Origin: Pseudoalteromonas rubra
GTDB lineage: Bacteria > Pseudomonadota > Gammaproteobacteria > Enterobacterales > Alteromonadaceae
NCBI RefSeq assembly: GCF_000238295.3
Contig: NZ_AHCD03000044.1
Coordinates: forward strand, 744,001-808,000
Direction: 5' to 3'
Length of the DNA: 64,000 nt
Shown: positions 26,416-39,900 of the stretch, in pieces
How the letters are laid out: each line of letters opens with the position of its first letter
How positions within the stretch are numbered: position 1 is the stretch's first letter
Made by a program: the position numbers and the translations under genes
Notes under the pieces: generated by a model
What the model saw: only the letters and a program-made list of their open reading frames with translations
Databases searched by the model: none
Told to the model about the DNA's origin: nothing

Positions 26416-26587
26416 GGTTCAAAATTAAGTGTTTTGATTGAGGTATATCAATTGCAAACCGATACCTTTGTACTAAATTTTACAATGGTAGCTTAGTTGA
26501 GAAGGACTTGTGAGTGGCCCAGCCGATGTACTTATTATCCTGCATTTCTAACTATGCTCTGAACTTTAACTCAGAAGCGAGATAGAT

Positions 26588-27061
26588 ATGAATATAAAGA
26601 TCAATCTGACCAACCGATATGGTTATGATCTTACGCTGTTTCCTTATAACGGAGGCGATTTACCAAGTGGTGAAGGGCAGCGTATTGCGAAAGTTGAAGG
26701 CACTGGCGAGATAGTTGTCGCGCAGGGCGAGAGCAGTATTTTGGAAGTACCCGGAATGGGCAGCTTGTTAGTCCAGTTTTTGGGAGAGCAAAAGCTTGTT
26801 GACTGCCACGAAAGGTTCTGCGACAGCCCCAGCGAATTTGACGGTTACCCATTAATGGCACTCTTACGTTACAAAACCACAGAATTATACTGGCGTTTCT
26901 CAGACAGCGATGATCCGGCTGAGCTGAACGTCAGTATTAATGATATCGGTACAGTCTGCCTTGACAAGGTTTTGAGCGGAGAAGCGCGCAGGGTGCAACT
27001 GCCTGAGTTTTTCATCCCACCTGTTTTTACGCCACATTTACCAGAAGGAAATCCTGATTGA
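26588..27061 (+). CDS. Hypothetical protein (157 aa)
   Basis: Not recognised. The protein has no signal peptide or membrane segment, is acidic and rich in beta-strand-like segments (INLTNRYGYDLTLFPYNGG; GSLLVQFLGEQKLVDCHE), and has a proline-rich end. It contains three cysteines (DCHERFC and CLDK). The start at 26588 is the first ATG, after gagatagat. It sits alone between the formyltransferase and the tail-collar gene with 172 and 169 bp gaps, so it is probably transcribed separately. Confidence 0.6.
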   Translation: MNIKINLTNRYGYDLTLFPYNGGDLPSGEGQRIAKVEGTGEIVVAQGESSILEVPGMGSLLVQFLGEQKLVDCHERFCDSPSEFDGYPLMALLRYKTTELYWRFSDSDDPAELNVSINDIGTVCLDKVLSGEARRVQLPEFFIPPVFTPHLPEGNPD

Positions 27062-27230
27062 TCATTGAGCAGTGATAGCTCTGCAACACATATATGCCTT
27101 TCAGGCAAAGCAGTAATTGAAGTAGTTGGTGCGAACTCGTCGCAACAAGTCGATAAATCACTGAGTGAATTTTAGTGGTACTGAGCGTTTATCGTTAAAG
27201 GGTATGTTTACGAATTAGAGAGGAATTCAT

Positions 27231-27845
27231 ATGTCTACTGACCCGTATATTGGCTCAATGGGTACCTTCGGCGGTGCTTTTACAATCAGAAATTTTGCAA
27301 TGTGTTTAGGCCAGACTATGGCTATTTCACAAAATCAGGCGTTATTTGCGTTAATTGGGACTATTTATGGTGGTGATGCGCGTACCACTTACGCACTACC
27401 GGACCTGCGTGGCCGTAGCCCTGTAGGTCAGGGGGTACGCCCAGGCGGTATGGACTATCGTCAAGGTGAAAGACAAGGTACTGAGCTAGTAGGTATTGAG
27501 ATTATTCATATGCCTGCGCACTCTCATACTGCGATTTTCACGCCGCTGGGTGGTACAAATCCAGTGAGTGGCACGTTACAGGCTGCTACTAATGCGGCAA
27601 ATACTAAGACCCCGGATAGCAGCTCTTATATAGCGGCAAATAATAGTGAAGGCTTCTTCAAGGAAGGTTTTGCATCAGCAGATCTGACAACCATCAAAGG
27701 GCTAACCGTATCTGGTGGTGGCTCAGCGGGTGGTACTGTCACTGTTACTAACACGGGTGGCTCTGCCCCTTTGAATATATTAAACCCGGTATTACCGGTT
27801 AACTGGCTGATTGCAACAGACGGGGTGTTCCCACCTCGTAACTAA
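27231..27845 (+). CDS. Phage tail collar domain protein, MdpB-like (204 aa)
   Basis: The N-terminal half carries the tail-collar (PF07484) signature: MGTFGGAFTIRNFAMCLGQT, MAISQNQALFALIGTIYGGD and TTYALPDLRGRSPVGQG. The rest (HMPAHSHTAIF and a Gly/Thr-rich stretch ending in LNPVLPVNWLIATDGVFPP) is characteristic of microcystin-dependent-protein-like members that are found outside phages. A strong RBS (agaggaa) precedes the ATG. No other phage genes are present, so this is a domesticated collar/fibre-type protein, possibly a surface or secreted fibre. A terminator-like hairpin follows and separates it from the giant adhesin gene. Confidence 0.85.
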   Translation: MSTDPYIGSMGTFGGAFTIRNFAMCLGQTMAISQNQALFALIGTIYGGDARTTYALPDLRGRSPVGQGVRPGGMDYRQGERQGTELVGIEIIHMPAHSHTAIFTPLGGTNPVSGTLQAATNAANTKTPDSSSYIAANNSEGFFKEGFASADLTTIKGLTVSGGGSAGGTVTVTNTGGSAPLNILNPVLPVNWLIATDGVFPPRN

Positions 27846-27858
27846 TCAGTACTGGAGT

Positions 27859-27890
27859 GGGCTGGGCATATATTGTGCCGGCCCGTTTTT
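27859..27890 (+). terminator. Rho-independent terminator after the tail-collar gene
   Basis: gggctgg (27859-27865) pairs with ccggccc (27878-27884, one G-T pair), with two further pairs after a bulge, followed by gttttt at 27885-27890. Confidence 0.65.
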
Positions 27891-27981
27891 GCGTTTGATA
27901 GTCATCAAATTGCGTTGAAATTAAAGTAAACATTAAAACAATAAAATGTCACTGGACCAGGTAAAATAACGGAGTAGTAAA

Positions 27982-30900
27982 ATGAGATTAAGTAAAGTTG
28001 CCACCGCGGTCACGTCGGCTGGTATATCCGCAGCATTGTTTTCCGGCAATATCTGGGCAGGTCAAAAGACACTGGATTATTCTTCCGGTACAGGCACGCC
28101 GACTGACGTGAGAGATGGCTCAAATGGTGTTCCGGATATTTCTCTTGATTCGGCTGGCGCGGTTACTTTTATTTTGGATGGCGGCGAGAGCGGAGACAGC
28201 TATACAGCAGAGAGTTTTGCAGTGGCCTATAGCTCGTTTTATGCGACTGGTTTTATCGCTAACTCAGGAGCCAGTGCGACTGACAAAGGCTATAAGCTCC
28301 TTGAAAGTTCTGGCACACACTTTAGTTTTGATGGTATTACCTTCGTTCGTGCTGGAGACACAGATGCGGAGCGTAGGGTTCGGTTTACTGGGTTTAAAGA
28401 CAGTGCGCAAACGGTCACCGTCGACTTAACACCGCCGGTGGCATCAGGGATTGGTACAACTTTTAGTTTTACACGCAGTAGTGATTTTAATAATGCGCTC
28501 TGGCAAGACATTGACACTTTAATTATAACATTCCCGGATACGGACCCCGCCAGTGCTTATGATTCTCGTATTGCTATACGTGATATTACACTGGATGATG
28601 CAACAGCGTCTGATTCAACGGCTCCCGCTTTTGTCAGTGCAAGCTCAACTCCCAATGATAACGCGACGGATGTGTCAGTCAGTAGCGATATTGTCATCGC
28701 CTTTGACGAAAACATTGCGCTGAGCACGGGTAATATTACCATTCGTAATGTCACTGACAGTAGCGACTTTGAGGTATTTGATGTTGCCAGCGAAAGTGAC
28801 GGCACTACCACCACGCCGGGATCTGGTCGGGTAAGTATTACCAGTGATAAGGTCTACCTGAATCCAACCAGTAATTTAACCGGTAACCGGACATATGCGA
28901 TCCGAATCGACTCAGGTGCAGTAACAGATACCTCCAGCAACGCCTTTACTGGGATCAGTGATAACACCACCTTTAATTTTAGTACAGCCAATACAACGCC
29001 TGTTGTTGATCTGGACACGGGCAGTGGCAGTAGCGACAGCAGCGCTAGCTTTTCTGAGGGCAGCGGCGCGGTTAACATTGCCAGCAGCGCCTCGGCAACG
29101 GATGCAGACAGTGACACCATAACAACCATAACAGTTACACTGACCAATGATCAGGATGGGGCATCTGAAGGCCTTAACGTAACAGCAGCAGCGCAAAATG
29201 CTCTGACAGGTGTGTCGGGTGCATCCGATATTACCTTGCAGGATACCATTTCTATTACGGGCGCAACGGCGACACCTGCCGAAGTCACAACTTTCCTGCA
29301 GGCCATCACCTATAACAATACCTCGAGTACGCCAAACGAGACTGCACGTACAGTGACTGTGGTGATCAACGATGGCTCTGCAAGCAGTACGTCGCGTACA
29401 GCAACCGTTAGTGTCACGGATGTCACGGCAGCAAGCTCCACAGCGACAGGCTTTAATACCAGTAATGGTACAAATCTGAGCCCGGCTATCACGTTTGCTG
29501 GTGGTGACGAAACCCTGACTATTGCGGATGCCAGTCATGTATCAGGTTCAACGGCCAGTGGCGGTACGGGAACAGATACCCTTTCTGTGCCAACCAGCAC
29601 GAACCTCGCAAACCTAACATCCCTGAGTGGCTTTGAGACGCTGACACCGGATAGCGATGCATCCATCACGCTGACTGAATCTCAGCATGAGTCATTCACC
29701 ACCATAAATGGTGCCGGGACTAACCAGTTTACCTTGAGCAGTGCTGATGGTAATGCCGTTATTACTGGTGATGCTGATATTGAAACGTATGTGTTGGGTG
29801 CCGGGTTTACCTTTACCCTCGGTGGCGCGGCGCAAAATGTAACGGGCAGTAGCTCGGCTGATACGGTGGCAACCGGGTCGTTGACTGCAACGGGTACTTT
29901 GGCGGGCAGTGGCGGAACCGATGTATTACAGCTGGGCAATGGTGCCAGTATTTCTGGTGCGACAGTAAGTGGTTTTGAAACCCTGACCGTGGATGCCAAT
30001 GCATCCGTAACTATGACTGAGGCGCAGCATGATGCCTTTAGCACAGTTACTGGTACTGCAACGGAAAGTATTACTATCTCCGCAGCAACCGACGGTTTGA
30101 CGGCTGCGAGCGCAATTGAAACCTATGTGTTGGGCGCTGCGAACAATATCACGCTGAGCTCCGCCGGGCAAAACGTCACAGGTAGCAGTGGCAACGATAC
30201 CATCGACATAGCGGCATTGACTGCAACGGGTACTTTGAATGCGGCGGGTGGCACAGATACCTTATCAATGAGTTCTGGTGCCAGTATTGCTGGTGCGACG
30301 GTGTCTAACTTTGAAAACCTGACATTAGCCAGTGGGGCCAGCGTCTCTATGACTGCTTCTCAGCCTGCACTCTTTGGTGGCACAATCACTGCGGCTGGCA
30401 CTGAAACAATTAATATTTCAGGGGATGGTGACTTTTCCACACTTGCCAATGTAGAGAATTTCTCGGTCGGTGACTCTTCGACTAATAGCCGTACAGTGAC
30501 CGTTGCGGCCGCAGGCACTTCTGTTACCGCATCGTCTTCTACTGATGCCGTGACATTTAATGTGGGGACGCTCAGTTATACTGGCACACTGACCGGTGAT
30601 GGTACAACGGCAGATACTGTGTCGCTGTCTTCTGGTGCTAATATTTCGGGTGGTACGCTTGCAAACATAGTTAACCTGACTTTAGCCAGCGGCGCATCAG
30701 TGACCATGACGCCTGGGCAAAATGCTTCTTTTAGCGGTACTGTCACGGCGGCAGGTTCTGAGACCATCACAATCTCCGGAGACGGTAACTTTACAACGTT
30801 AACAGGTATAGAGACATACTCAGTTAACGATGACAGTACTAACAGCCGTACTATCACAGTGACCAATGCGTCTGCAACGATTGATGCGACAGCGTCCAAT

Positions 30901-33900
30901 GACGCCATTACATTTGATATTGCCGGAAGTGCCTTTAATGGCTCGCTTACAGGTGACGCAACGACGGGTGATACTGTCAGCGTTTCTGATGGCGCTGATG
31001 TGAGCAGTGGTGGCTTTACCAATATTGGTACCTTGTCACTGGCCAGTGGGGCAACGGTTTCCATTGATGCGGCTAATGTAGCAAATAATTTTACTACGGC
31101 AATCACAGGTGCCGCGGGATCCGAAACCCTAAAACTGATGGATGGGGGCACGTTTAACTTTGGTAATACCAGCGTCTCTGAAATCGAAAATCTGGCGATT
31201 GGCACCAATAACATTTTCACTATTACCCTGACTGATAACTTTGACTCCAATGGTAACTCAGTCACTATCTCCAATGCAGTTGGCTTTGCGCTCAGCAACG
31301 CTATCACACTAAACGCCAGTGCGTTGAGTGGTGACACCATAAACATGACTGCCACTGACTTTGACGGTAACGACACTATCACAGGTGGTAGTGGTACCGA
31401 TACCATTCGCCCTGGTGGTGGTACCGACTCGATGACAGGTAATGCGGGCAATGATAACTTTGTCGGCGACGCGTCTGATCTTAATGGTGACACCATCACA
31501 GACTTGAGTGTGGGTGACATTATTACCATCAATAGTGTGACGGGCCTGACAACCAGTAATGTTCGCTTTAACGGCACGAGCACACTTCAGGTGGATACTG
31601 ATGCGACTGACTTCAGCGCTGTTGAAGTGGCAATAACGCTCTCAAATGCGCCAGCCAGTTCACTTGATTTTACTGTGGCGGACAATGGTGCCAATACTGA
31701 TATCACCTTTATTTCACCAAATAATGTACCGACCTTCAGTAATCTGAATGGCGGCCAAACGTTCACTGAAAACGGTTCAGCCGTTATTATTGATTCGGAC
31801 GTTGTTGTTGCAGATACCGAACTGGATGCACTAGACAGTGGTGCGGGTAATTATAACAATGCAACCCTGACGATTGCCCGAAATGGCGGTGCCAGCTCAC
31901 AGGATGTCTTTGCTAATAATGGCCTGTTGGGCACGCTTACCGAGAGCAGTTCCTTCACTTATAACTCAACGACAGTCGGTACGGTAACAACGAATTCGTC
32001 GGGTACTTTAGTATTGACGTTCAACACCAGTGCGACCTCAGCGATCGTTGATTCGGTGTTGCAAAATATTACTTACCAGAATAGTTCAGAAGCACCACCG
32101 TCGTCTGTAACGCTCGATTATACTTTCAATGATGGCACAGCAAACAGCACTGGTACCAACCAGGCAACAGTGACCATTACTGCACAAAATGATGATCCAA
32201 CAGATATTAGCCTGGACACAACCTCAATTAATCAATCTGCAACTGGTGCAGGTGCTAACATAGGCACACTGAGCACCACAGATCCTGACACCAGCGACAG
32301 CCATACATATACAATTGTCAGCAGCGGTGCTAGCGCGAATGGTACCTGTAGCGCAGATACTAACAACGGTAGTTTCCAGATCAATGGTTCAAACCTCGAA
32401 ACGCAAGCCGCGTTATCAGCGGGAAGCTATGTGGTTTGTTTGCAAACCAGTGATTCTACAACGACATTCCAAAAGGCGTTTACTGTCACTGTGAATGATG
32501 ATGTGGCACCAGACGCACCGTCAACGCCGGACCTTGACGCCGGATCTGATACAGGTACTTCTGATAGTGACAATAACACCAATGACACAACACCAACATT
32601 CAGTGGTACAGCTGAAAGCGGTTCAACGGTTAGATTGTATAGTGATCAGGAAGGCGGTGGTGCAACCGTAATCGGAACTGGCACGGCAACTGGCGGTAAC
32701 TGGCAAATTACTACCAGTGCATTGACTGCCGGGGTAACGCACGCCATCACTGCAAAAGCAACCGATGCAAGCAGTAACGAAAGTTCGGCATCGAGTAGTT
32801 TGAGTGTGACGATAGACACAACTGCGCCTTCGGCACCAGGCACACCTGATCTGGATGCCAGCAGTGATACAGGTACATCCAATACGGATAATGTGACCAA
32901 TGATACAACCGCGACATTTACCGGCTCAGGTCCAAATGGTGGTGCGATCACGCTGATTTCAAGCATTGATGGTACTGTGGGTACCGGCACTGCCACTTTA
33001 GGTACCTGGACTATCACAACGTCGGCTTTATCAGCAGGCACACACACGATGACAGCACGTTCAACAGACACAGCAGGGAATACTGCTGATGGCTCTGGTT
33101 TGTCTGTTACTGTGGATACCAGTGTAAGCGCAGTTAGCATCACCACGCCGATTGAGGTGGATGGTATCGTCAATGCAGCAGAAGATAATGATGTGCTGAT
33201 CGCGGGTACCGGAGCGGAGTCGGGCAACAGTGTGACGGTGAGCATCACGGATAACAATTCAACAGTCAGTCGTACCGTGACCGCAGACGGGTCTGGTAAC
33301 TGGACGCTGAGTGGCAGTGAACTGGATGTCAGTGGCCTGAACAATGGCTCGTTGACGGTGTCGGCGACCCAAACGGATACTGCAGGCAATACCTCTAGCG
33401 CTGCCACACAAAGTATCACCCTGGATAATGCGGCACCTTCCGCAGTTACTATCACCACGCCGATAGAAACCGATGGTATCGTCAATGCCGCAGAAGACAA
33501 TGATGTCTTGATTGCCGGTTCAGGTGCCGAGTCGGGCAACAGCGTGACCGTGACCATCACGGACAATAACAGCTCTGTAAGCCGCACGGTGACCGCAGAC
33601 AGCTCAGGCAACTGGACGCTGAGTGGCAGTGAGTTGGATGTCAGTGGCCTGAACAATGGGTCGTTAACCGTGTCGGCCACCCAGGCGGATGCGGCTGGCA
33701 ACACGTCGACTGCTGCGACACAGACAATTACATTGGATAACGCAGCACCTTCAGCATTGACCATCACCACGCCGATAGAAACGGACGGCATCGTCAATGC
33801 GTCGGAAGACAACGATGTGCTGATCGCCGGTTCCGGCGCTGAGTCGGGCAATAGCGTGACGGTGACCATTACGGATAACAATTCATCTGTCAGCCGCACT

Positions 33901-36900
33901 GTGACCGCGGACAGTTCAGGTAACTGGACCCTTAGTGGCAGTGAGCTGGACGTCAGTGGCCTGAATAATGGCACACTGACTGTGTCGGCCACCCAAGCCG
34001 ACACGGCAGGTAACACGTCGACCGCTGCGACTCAGACGATTACACTGGATAATGCAGCGCCGTCGTCGTTGACCATCACCACGCCGATAGAAACCGATGG
34101 CCTTGTTAATGCCGCAGAAGATAACGATGTGCTGATCGCCGGTTCCGGCGCCGAGTCGGGCAACAGCGTGACGGTGACCATCACAGATAACAATTCATCC
34201 GTCAGCCGCACGGTGACCGCAGACAGCTCAGGCAACTGGACACTGAGCGGTAGTGAGCTGGACGTCAGTGGTTTGAATAATGGCACTTTGACGGTGTCGG
34301 CCACCCAGGCGGATACGGCGGGCAATACCTCGACCGCTGCGACTCAGACGATTACGCTGGACAATGCAGCACCTTCCGCGCTGACCATCACCACGCCGAT
34401 AGAAACGGATGGCATTGTTAACGCCGCAGAAGACAATGATGTCTTGATTGCCGGTTCCGGCGCCGAGTCGGGCAACAGCGTGACCGTGACCATCACGGAT
34501 AACAATTCATCCGTCAGCCGCACTGTGACTGCAGACAGCTCAGGCAACTGGACGCTGAGCGGTAGTGAGCTGGACGTCAGCGGCCTGAACAATGGCACGT
34601 TAACGGTGTCGGCCACCCAGGCGGATACGGCAGGTAACACTTCGACTGCTGCGACTCAGACGGTGACGCTGGATAACGCGGCGCCTTCAGCATTGACCAT
34701 CACCACGCCGATAGAAACCGATGGCATTGTCAATGCGGCAGAAGACAATGACGTGCTGATCGCCGGTTCCGGCGCTGAGTCGGGCAATAGCGTGACGGTG
34801 ACCATCACGGATAACAATTCATCCGTCAGCCGCACCGTGACGGCAGACAGTTCAGGCAACTGGACCCTTAGTGGCAGTGAGCTGGACGTCAGTGGCCTAA
34901 ATAATGGCACGTTGACCGTGTCTGCGACACAGTCGGATACGGCGGGCAATACCTCAACTGCCGCGACTCAGACGATTACGCTGGACAATGCGGCACCTTC
35001 GGCACTGACCATCACCACCCCGATTGAAACCGATGGTCTTGTCAATGCCGCAGAAGACAATGACGTCTTAATTGCAGGCTCTGGCGCTGAGTCGGGCAAC
35101 AGTGTGACAGTGACCATCACAGACAATAACAGCACGGTCAGCCGCACGGTGACTGCCGATAGCTCAGGCAACTGGACGCTGAGCGGCAGTGAGTTGGACG
35201 TCAGTGGCCTGAATAATGGCACCCTGACCGTGTCGGCCACACAGACGGATACGGCGGGCAACAGTTCTACTGCAGCCACGCAAAGCATTACGCTGGATAA
35301 CGCGGCACCTTCGGCACTGACCATCACCACACCGATTGAAACGGATGGCATTGTCAATGCCGCAGAAGACAATGACGTTTTAATTGCCGGTTCCGGTGCG
35401 GAGTCGGGTAATAGTGTGACAGTCACCATCACAGACAATAACAGCTCGGTCAGCCGTACGGTGACTGCTGACAGCTCGGGTAACTGGACACTGAGCGGCA
35501 GTGAACTGGATGTCAGTGGCCTGAACAATGGCACACTGACTGTGTCGGCCACCCAAGCCGACACGGCAGGTAACACGTCAACCGCTGCGACGCAAAGCAT
35601 TACACTGGATAACGCGGCACCTTCAGCACTGACCATCACCACGCCGATAGAAACCGATGGCCTTGTGAATGCCGCAGAAGATAACGATGTGCTGATCGCC
35701 GGTTCGGGTGCCGAGTCGGGCAACAGTGTGACGGTCACCATCATGGATAACAATTCAACAGTCAGCCGTACAGTGACTGCTGACAGCTCGGGTAACTGGA
35801 CGCTGAGCGGCAGTGAGCTGGACGTCAGTGGATTGAATAACGGCACTTTGACGGTGTCGGCCACACAAGCGGATACGGCAGGCAATACCTCGACCGCTGC
35901 GACTCAGACGATTACGCTGGACAATGCGGCACCTTCGGCACTGACCATCATTACCCCGATTGAAACCGATGGCCTTGTTAATGCCGCAGAAGACAATGAC
36001 GTCTTAATTGCAGGCTCCGGTGCTGAGTCGGGCAACAGTGTCACCGTGACCATTACGGATAACAACTCATCCGTTAGCCGCACTGTGACCGCAGACAGCT
36101 CAGGCAACTGGACACTGAGCGGCAGTGAACTGGACGTCAGTGGTTTAAACAATGGCACGTTAACGGTGTCAGCCACCCAGGCGGATACGGCAGGTAACAC
36201 CTCCACCGCTGCGACGCAAAGCATCACGCTAGATAACGCGGCACCTTCAGCATTGACCATCACCACGCCGATAGAGACGGATGGCATTGTCAATGCCGCA
36301 GAAGACAATGACGTGCTGATTGCCGGCTCTGGCGCTGAGTCGGGCAACAGCGTGACGGTGACCATCACAGATAACAACTCATCAGTCAGCCGTACGGTGA
36401 CTGCTGACAGCTCGGGTAACTGGACGCTGAGCGGCAGTGAGCTGGACGTCAGTGGATTGAATAACGGCACCCTGACTGTGTCGGCCACACAAGCGGATAC
36501 GGCAGGCAATACCTCGACCGCTGCGACTCAGACGATTACGCTGGACAATGCGGCACCTTCGGCACTGACCATCATCACCCCGATCGAAACCGATGGCATT
36601 GTTAACGCCGCAGAAGACAATGACGTGCTGATTGCCGGCTCTGGCGCTGAGTCGGGCAACAGTGTGACGGTAACCATCACGGATAACAATTCAACAGTCA
36701 GCCGTACCGTGACCGCAGACAGTTCAGGGAACTGGACACTGAGCGGCAGTGAGCTGGATGTCAGTGGATTGAATAACGGCACTTTGACGGTGTCGGCCAC
36801 ACAAGCGGATACGGCGGGTAACACCTCTACCGCAGCCACGCAAAGCATTACGCTGGATAACGCGGCACCTTCGGCGCTGACCATCACTACACCGATTGAA

Positions 36901-39900
36901 ACTGATGGCATTGTTAACGCCGCAGAAGACAATGATGTCTTGATTGCCGGTTCCGGTGCCGAGTCGGGCAACAGTGTGACGGTGACCATCACGGATAACA
37001 ATTCAACTGTCAGCCGTACCGTGACCGCAGATAGTTCAGGGAACTGGACACTGAGCGGCAGTGAACTGGACGTCAGTGGCCTGAACAATGGCACGTTGAC
37101 CGTGTCGGCCACACAGACGGATACCGCAGGGAATACTTCGACCGCGGCCACGCAAAGTATTACGCTGGATAACGCGGCACCTTCGGCACTGACCATCACT
37201 ACTCCGATTGAAACGGATGGCCTTGTCAATGCCGCAGAAGACAATGATGTCTTGATTGCAGGCTCTGGCGCGGAGTCGGGTAACAGTGTGACGGTGACTA
37301 TCACGGATAACAATTCAACAGTCAGTCGTACCGTGACCGCAGACAGCTCAGGTAACTGGACCTTAAGTGGCAGTGAGCTGGATGTCAGTGGCCTGAACAA
37401 TGGGTCGTTAACCGTGTCGGCCACACAGACGGATACGGCGGGTAACAGCTCTACTGCAGCCACGCAAAGTATTACGCTGGATAATGCGGCACCTTCGGCC
37501 CTGACCATCACCACACCGATCGAAACCGATGGTATCGTCAATGCCGCAGAAGACAATGACGTCTTAATTGCAGGTTCCGGCGCTGAGTCGGGCAATAGCG
37601 TGACGGTGACCATCACGGATAACAATTCATCCGTCAGCCGCACCGTGACGGCAGACAGTTCAGGTAACTGGACACTGAGTGGCAGTGAACTGGATGTCAG
37701 TGGCCTGAACAATGGCACGTTAACCGTATCGGCCACACAAACGGATACCGCAGGCAATAGTTCTACCGCAGCCACGCAAAGCATTACGCTGGACAACGCG
37801 GCGCCTTCAGCATTGACCATCACCACACCGATCGAAACTGATGGTATCGTCAATGCCGCAGAAGACAATGACGTCTTAATTGCAGGTTCCGGCGCTGAGT
37901 CGGGCAATAGCGTGACGGTGACCATCACGGATAACAATTCATCCGTCAGCCGCACCGTGACGGCAGACAGTTCAGGTAACTGGACACTGAGTGGCAGTGA
38001 ACTGGATGTCAGTGGTTTGAATAACGGCACGTTAACTGTGTCGGCCACACAGTCGGATACAGGGGGCAACACCTCCACAGCTGCGACTCAGACGATTACG
38101 CTGGATAACGCGGCGCCTTCAGCGCTGACCATCACCACACCGATTGAAACCGATGGCATCGTGAACGCCGCGGAAGACAATGACGTCCTAATTGCAGGTT
38201 CAGGTGCAGAGTCGGGTAACAGTGTGACGGTCACCATCACGGATAACAATTCAACAGTCAGCCGCACCGTGACCGCAGATAGCTCCGGTAACTGGACATT
38301 GAGCGGCAATGAGCTGGATGTCAGTGGTTTGAACAATGGCACGTTAACCGTGTCGGCCACACAGACGGACACGGCAGGCAACAGTTCTAATGCAGCCACG
38401 CAAAGTATTACGCTGGATAATGCAACACCATCTGGCCAATCGGTAGCGATAGATCAAACATTGATCAATCGTGACAATGAATCGGCGCTTAGCTTTACCT
38501 TATCTGGTCTGGAAGGGAGTGGTACATTTACCTATCAAGTTAGTGATGGCACCAATACGGTATCAAGCGACAGCGCTACAACAGTCAACGCAAGTAGTCA
38601 GCAAGTAACGGGCGTCAATGTCAGTACGCTTAATGAGGGAACCTTAACGCTGACTGTGATTGTATCCGATGAAGCAGGCAATGCTGGCGAAGGGGTCACT
38701 GCAACAGTGACTAAGCAGTATAATGTAGCGCCTGTATTGTCGGGCACTCCGGCTGCCACAGTAAACGAAGATGAAGCTTACAGCTTTACTCCGACACTGA
38801 CCGACTCAGATGACGACGATACACATACTTTTAGTATTGTGAATAAGCCTGACTGGGCAGAGTTCAATACAACAACGGGCGCGCTGACCGGAACGCCTGC
38901 GGACAGTGATGTTGGCACGTATTCCAATATCCAAATTTCCGTATCGGATGGCACAGATCAAGCGACGCTGACAGCGTTCAGTATTGAAGTGGTCAATACC
39001 AATGATGCGCCGGTTGGCCAGGACTTTACCTTCACGCTGGATGAAGCAGCTACGCTGACAGTCACAGCAACCAATGGCTTGTTAAGCACTGCCACAGATG
39101 ATGATACGGACAGTGGTGACACGTTAACAGCAAGCGCGGTCAGCCAGCCTCAATATGGTCAGCTGTCCTTGAATACAGATGGTAGCTTTAGTTACCAGCA
39201 CGATGGTAGTGAAAATCACAGCGACAGTTTCACTTATCAAGTGACCGACAGTAACAATGTGACTTCTGCAACTCAAACGGTAACGCTGACCATCACGCCA
39301 GTAGCGGATGCGCCAACGGTGGTTGATGATGCAGCAACAACCAATGAAGATACTGCTGTAATTTTTGATTTGCTTACCAATGACAGCGATCCGGAAAATG
39401 ATCTGGTTGAGGCCTCAGCAGCTATTGCAACACAGCCCAGCAAAGGGTCAGTGACCATAGCAAATGGCGTTGTCACTTATACGCCAAACGCCAATGAAAC
39501 GGGTCAGGACACCTTCACCTATACGGTTAAGGATGCGGCGCTGAATACTTCAGCTGAAGCAACCGTTACTGTGACTATAACCCCGGTTAACGACCAACCG
39601 ACGGTACAAAACTTCGCGGTTTCAATAGCCGAAGACAATGCCAGCGATGCCATTGCCGTGCGTGCTGGTGCCAGCGATGTTGAAGATGGTTCACCTTCAG
39701 GCGATATTGCACTTGCTACGCAGCCATCAAAAGGCAGTGTCGCCATTGATCAGAATGCTGGTACTTTGGTTTATACACCAAATGCAAATGAAACGGGTAC
39801 TGATACCTTCACTTATACTATCGCTGACAGCGAAGGGAGCACCTCTGAGTCTGCAACGGTGACGGTGAATATCGGCGCAGTGAATGATCGCCCTGTCGTT

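Noticed and set aside
27231..27845. Prophage or phage-tail-like secretion island
   Set aside because: Only a single collar-domain protein is present. No sheath, tube, baseplate, integrase or lysis gene was found in the window.
32646..38399. Long open frames on the minus strand across the adhesin repeats (up to 516 codons)
   Set aside because: They repeat with the same 312-bp period as the sense gene, lack their own RBS or domains and are antisense shadows of a biased, repetitive coding sequence.
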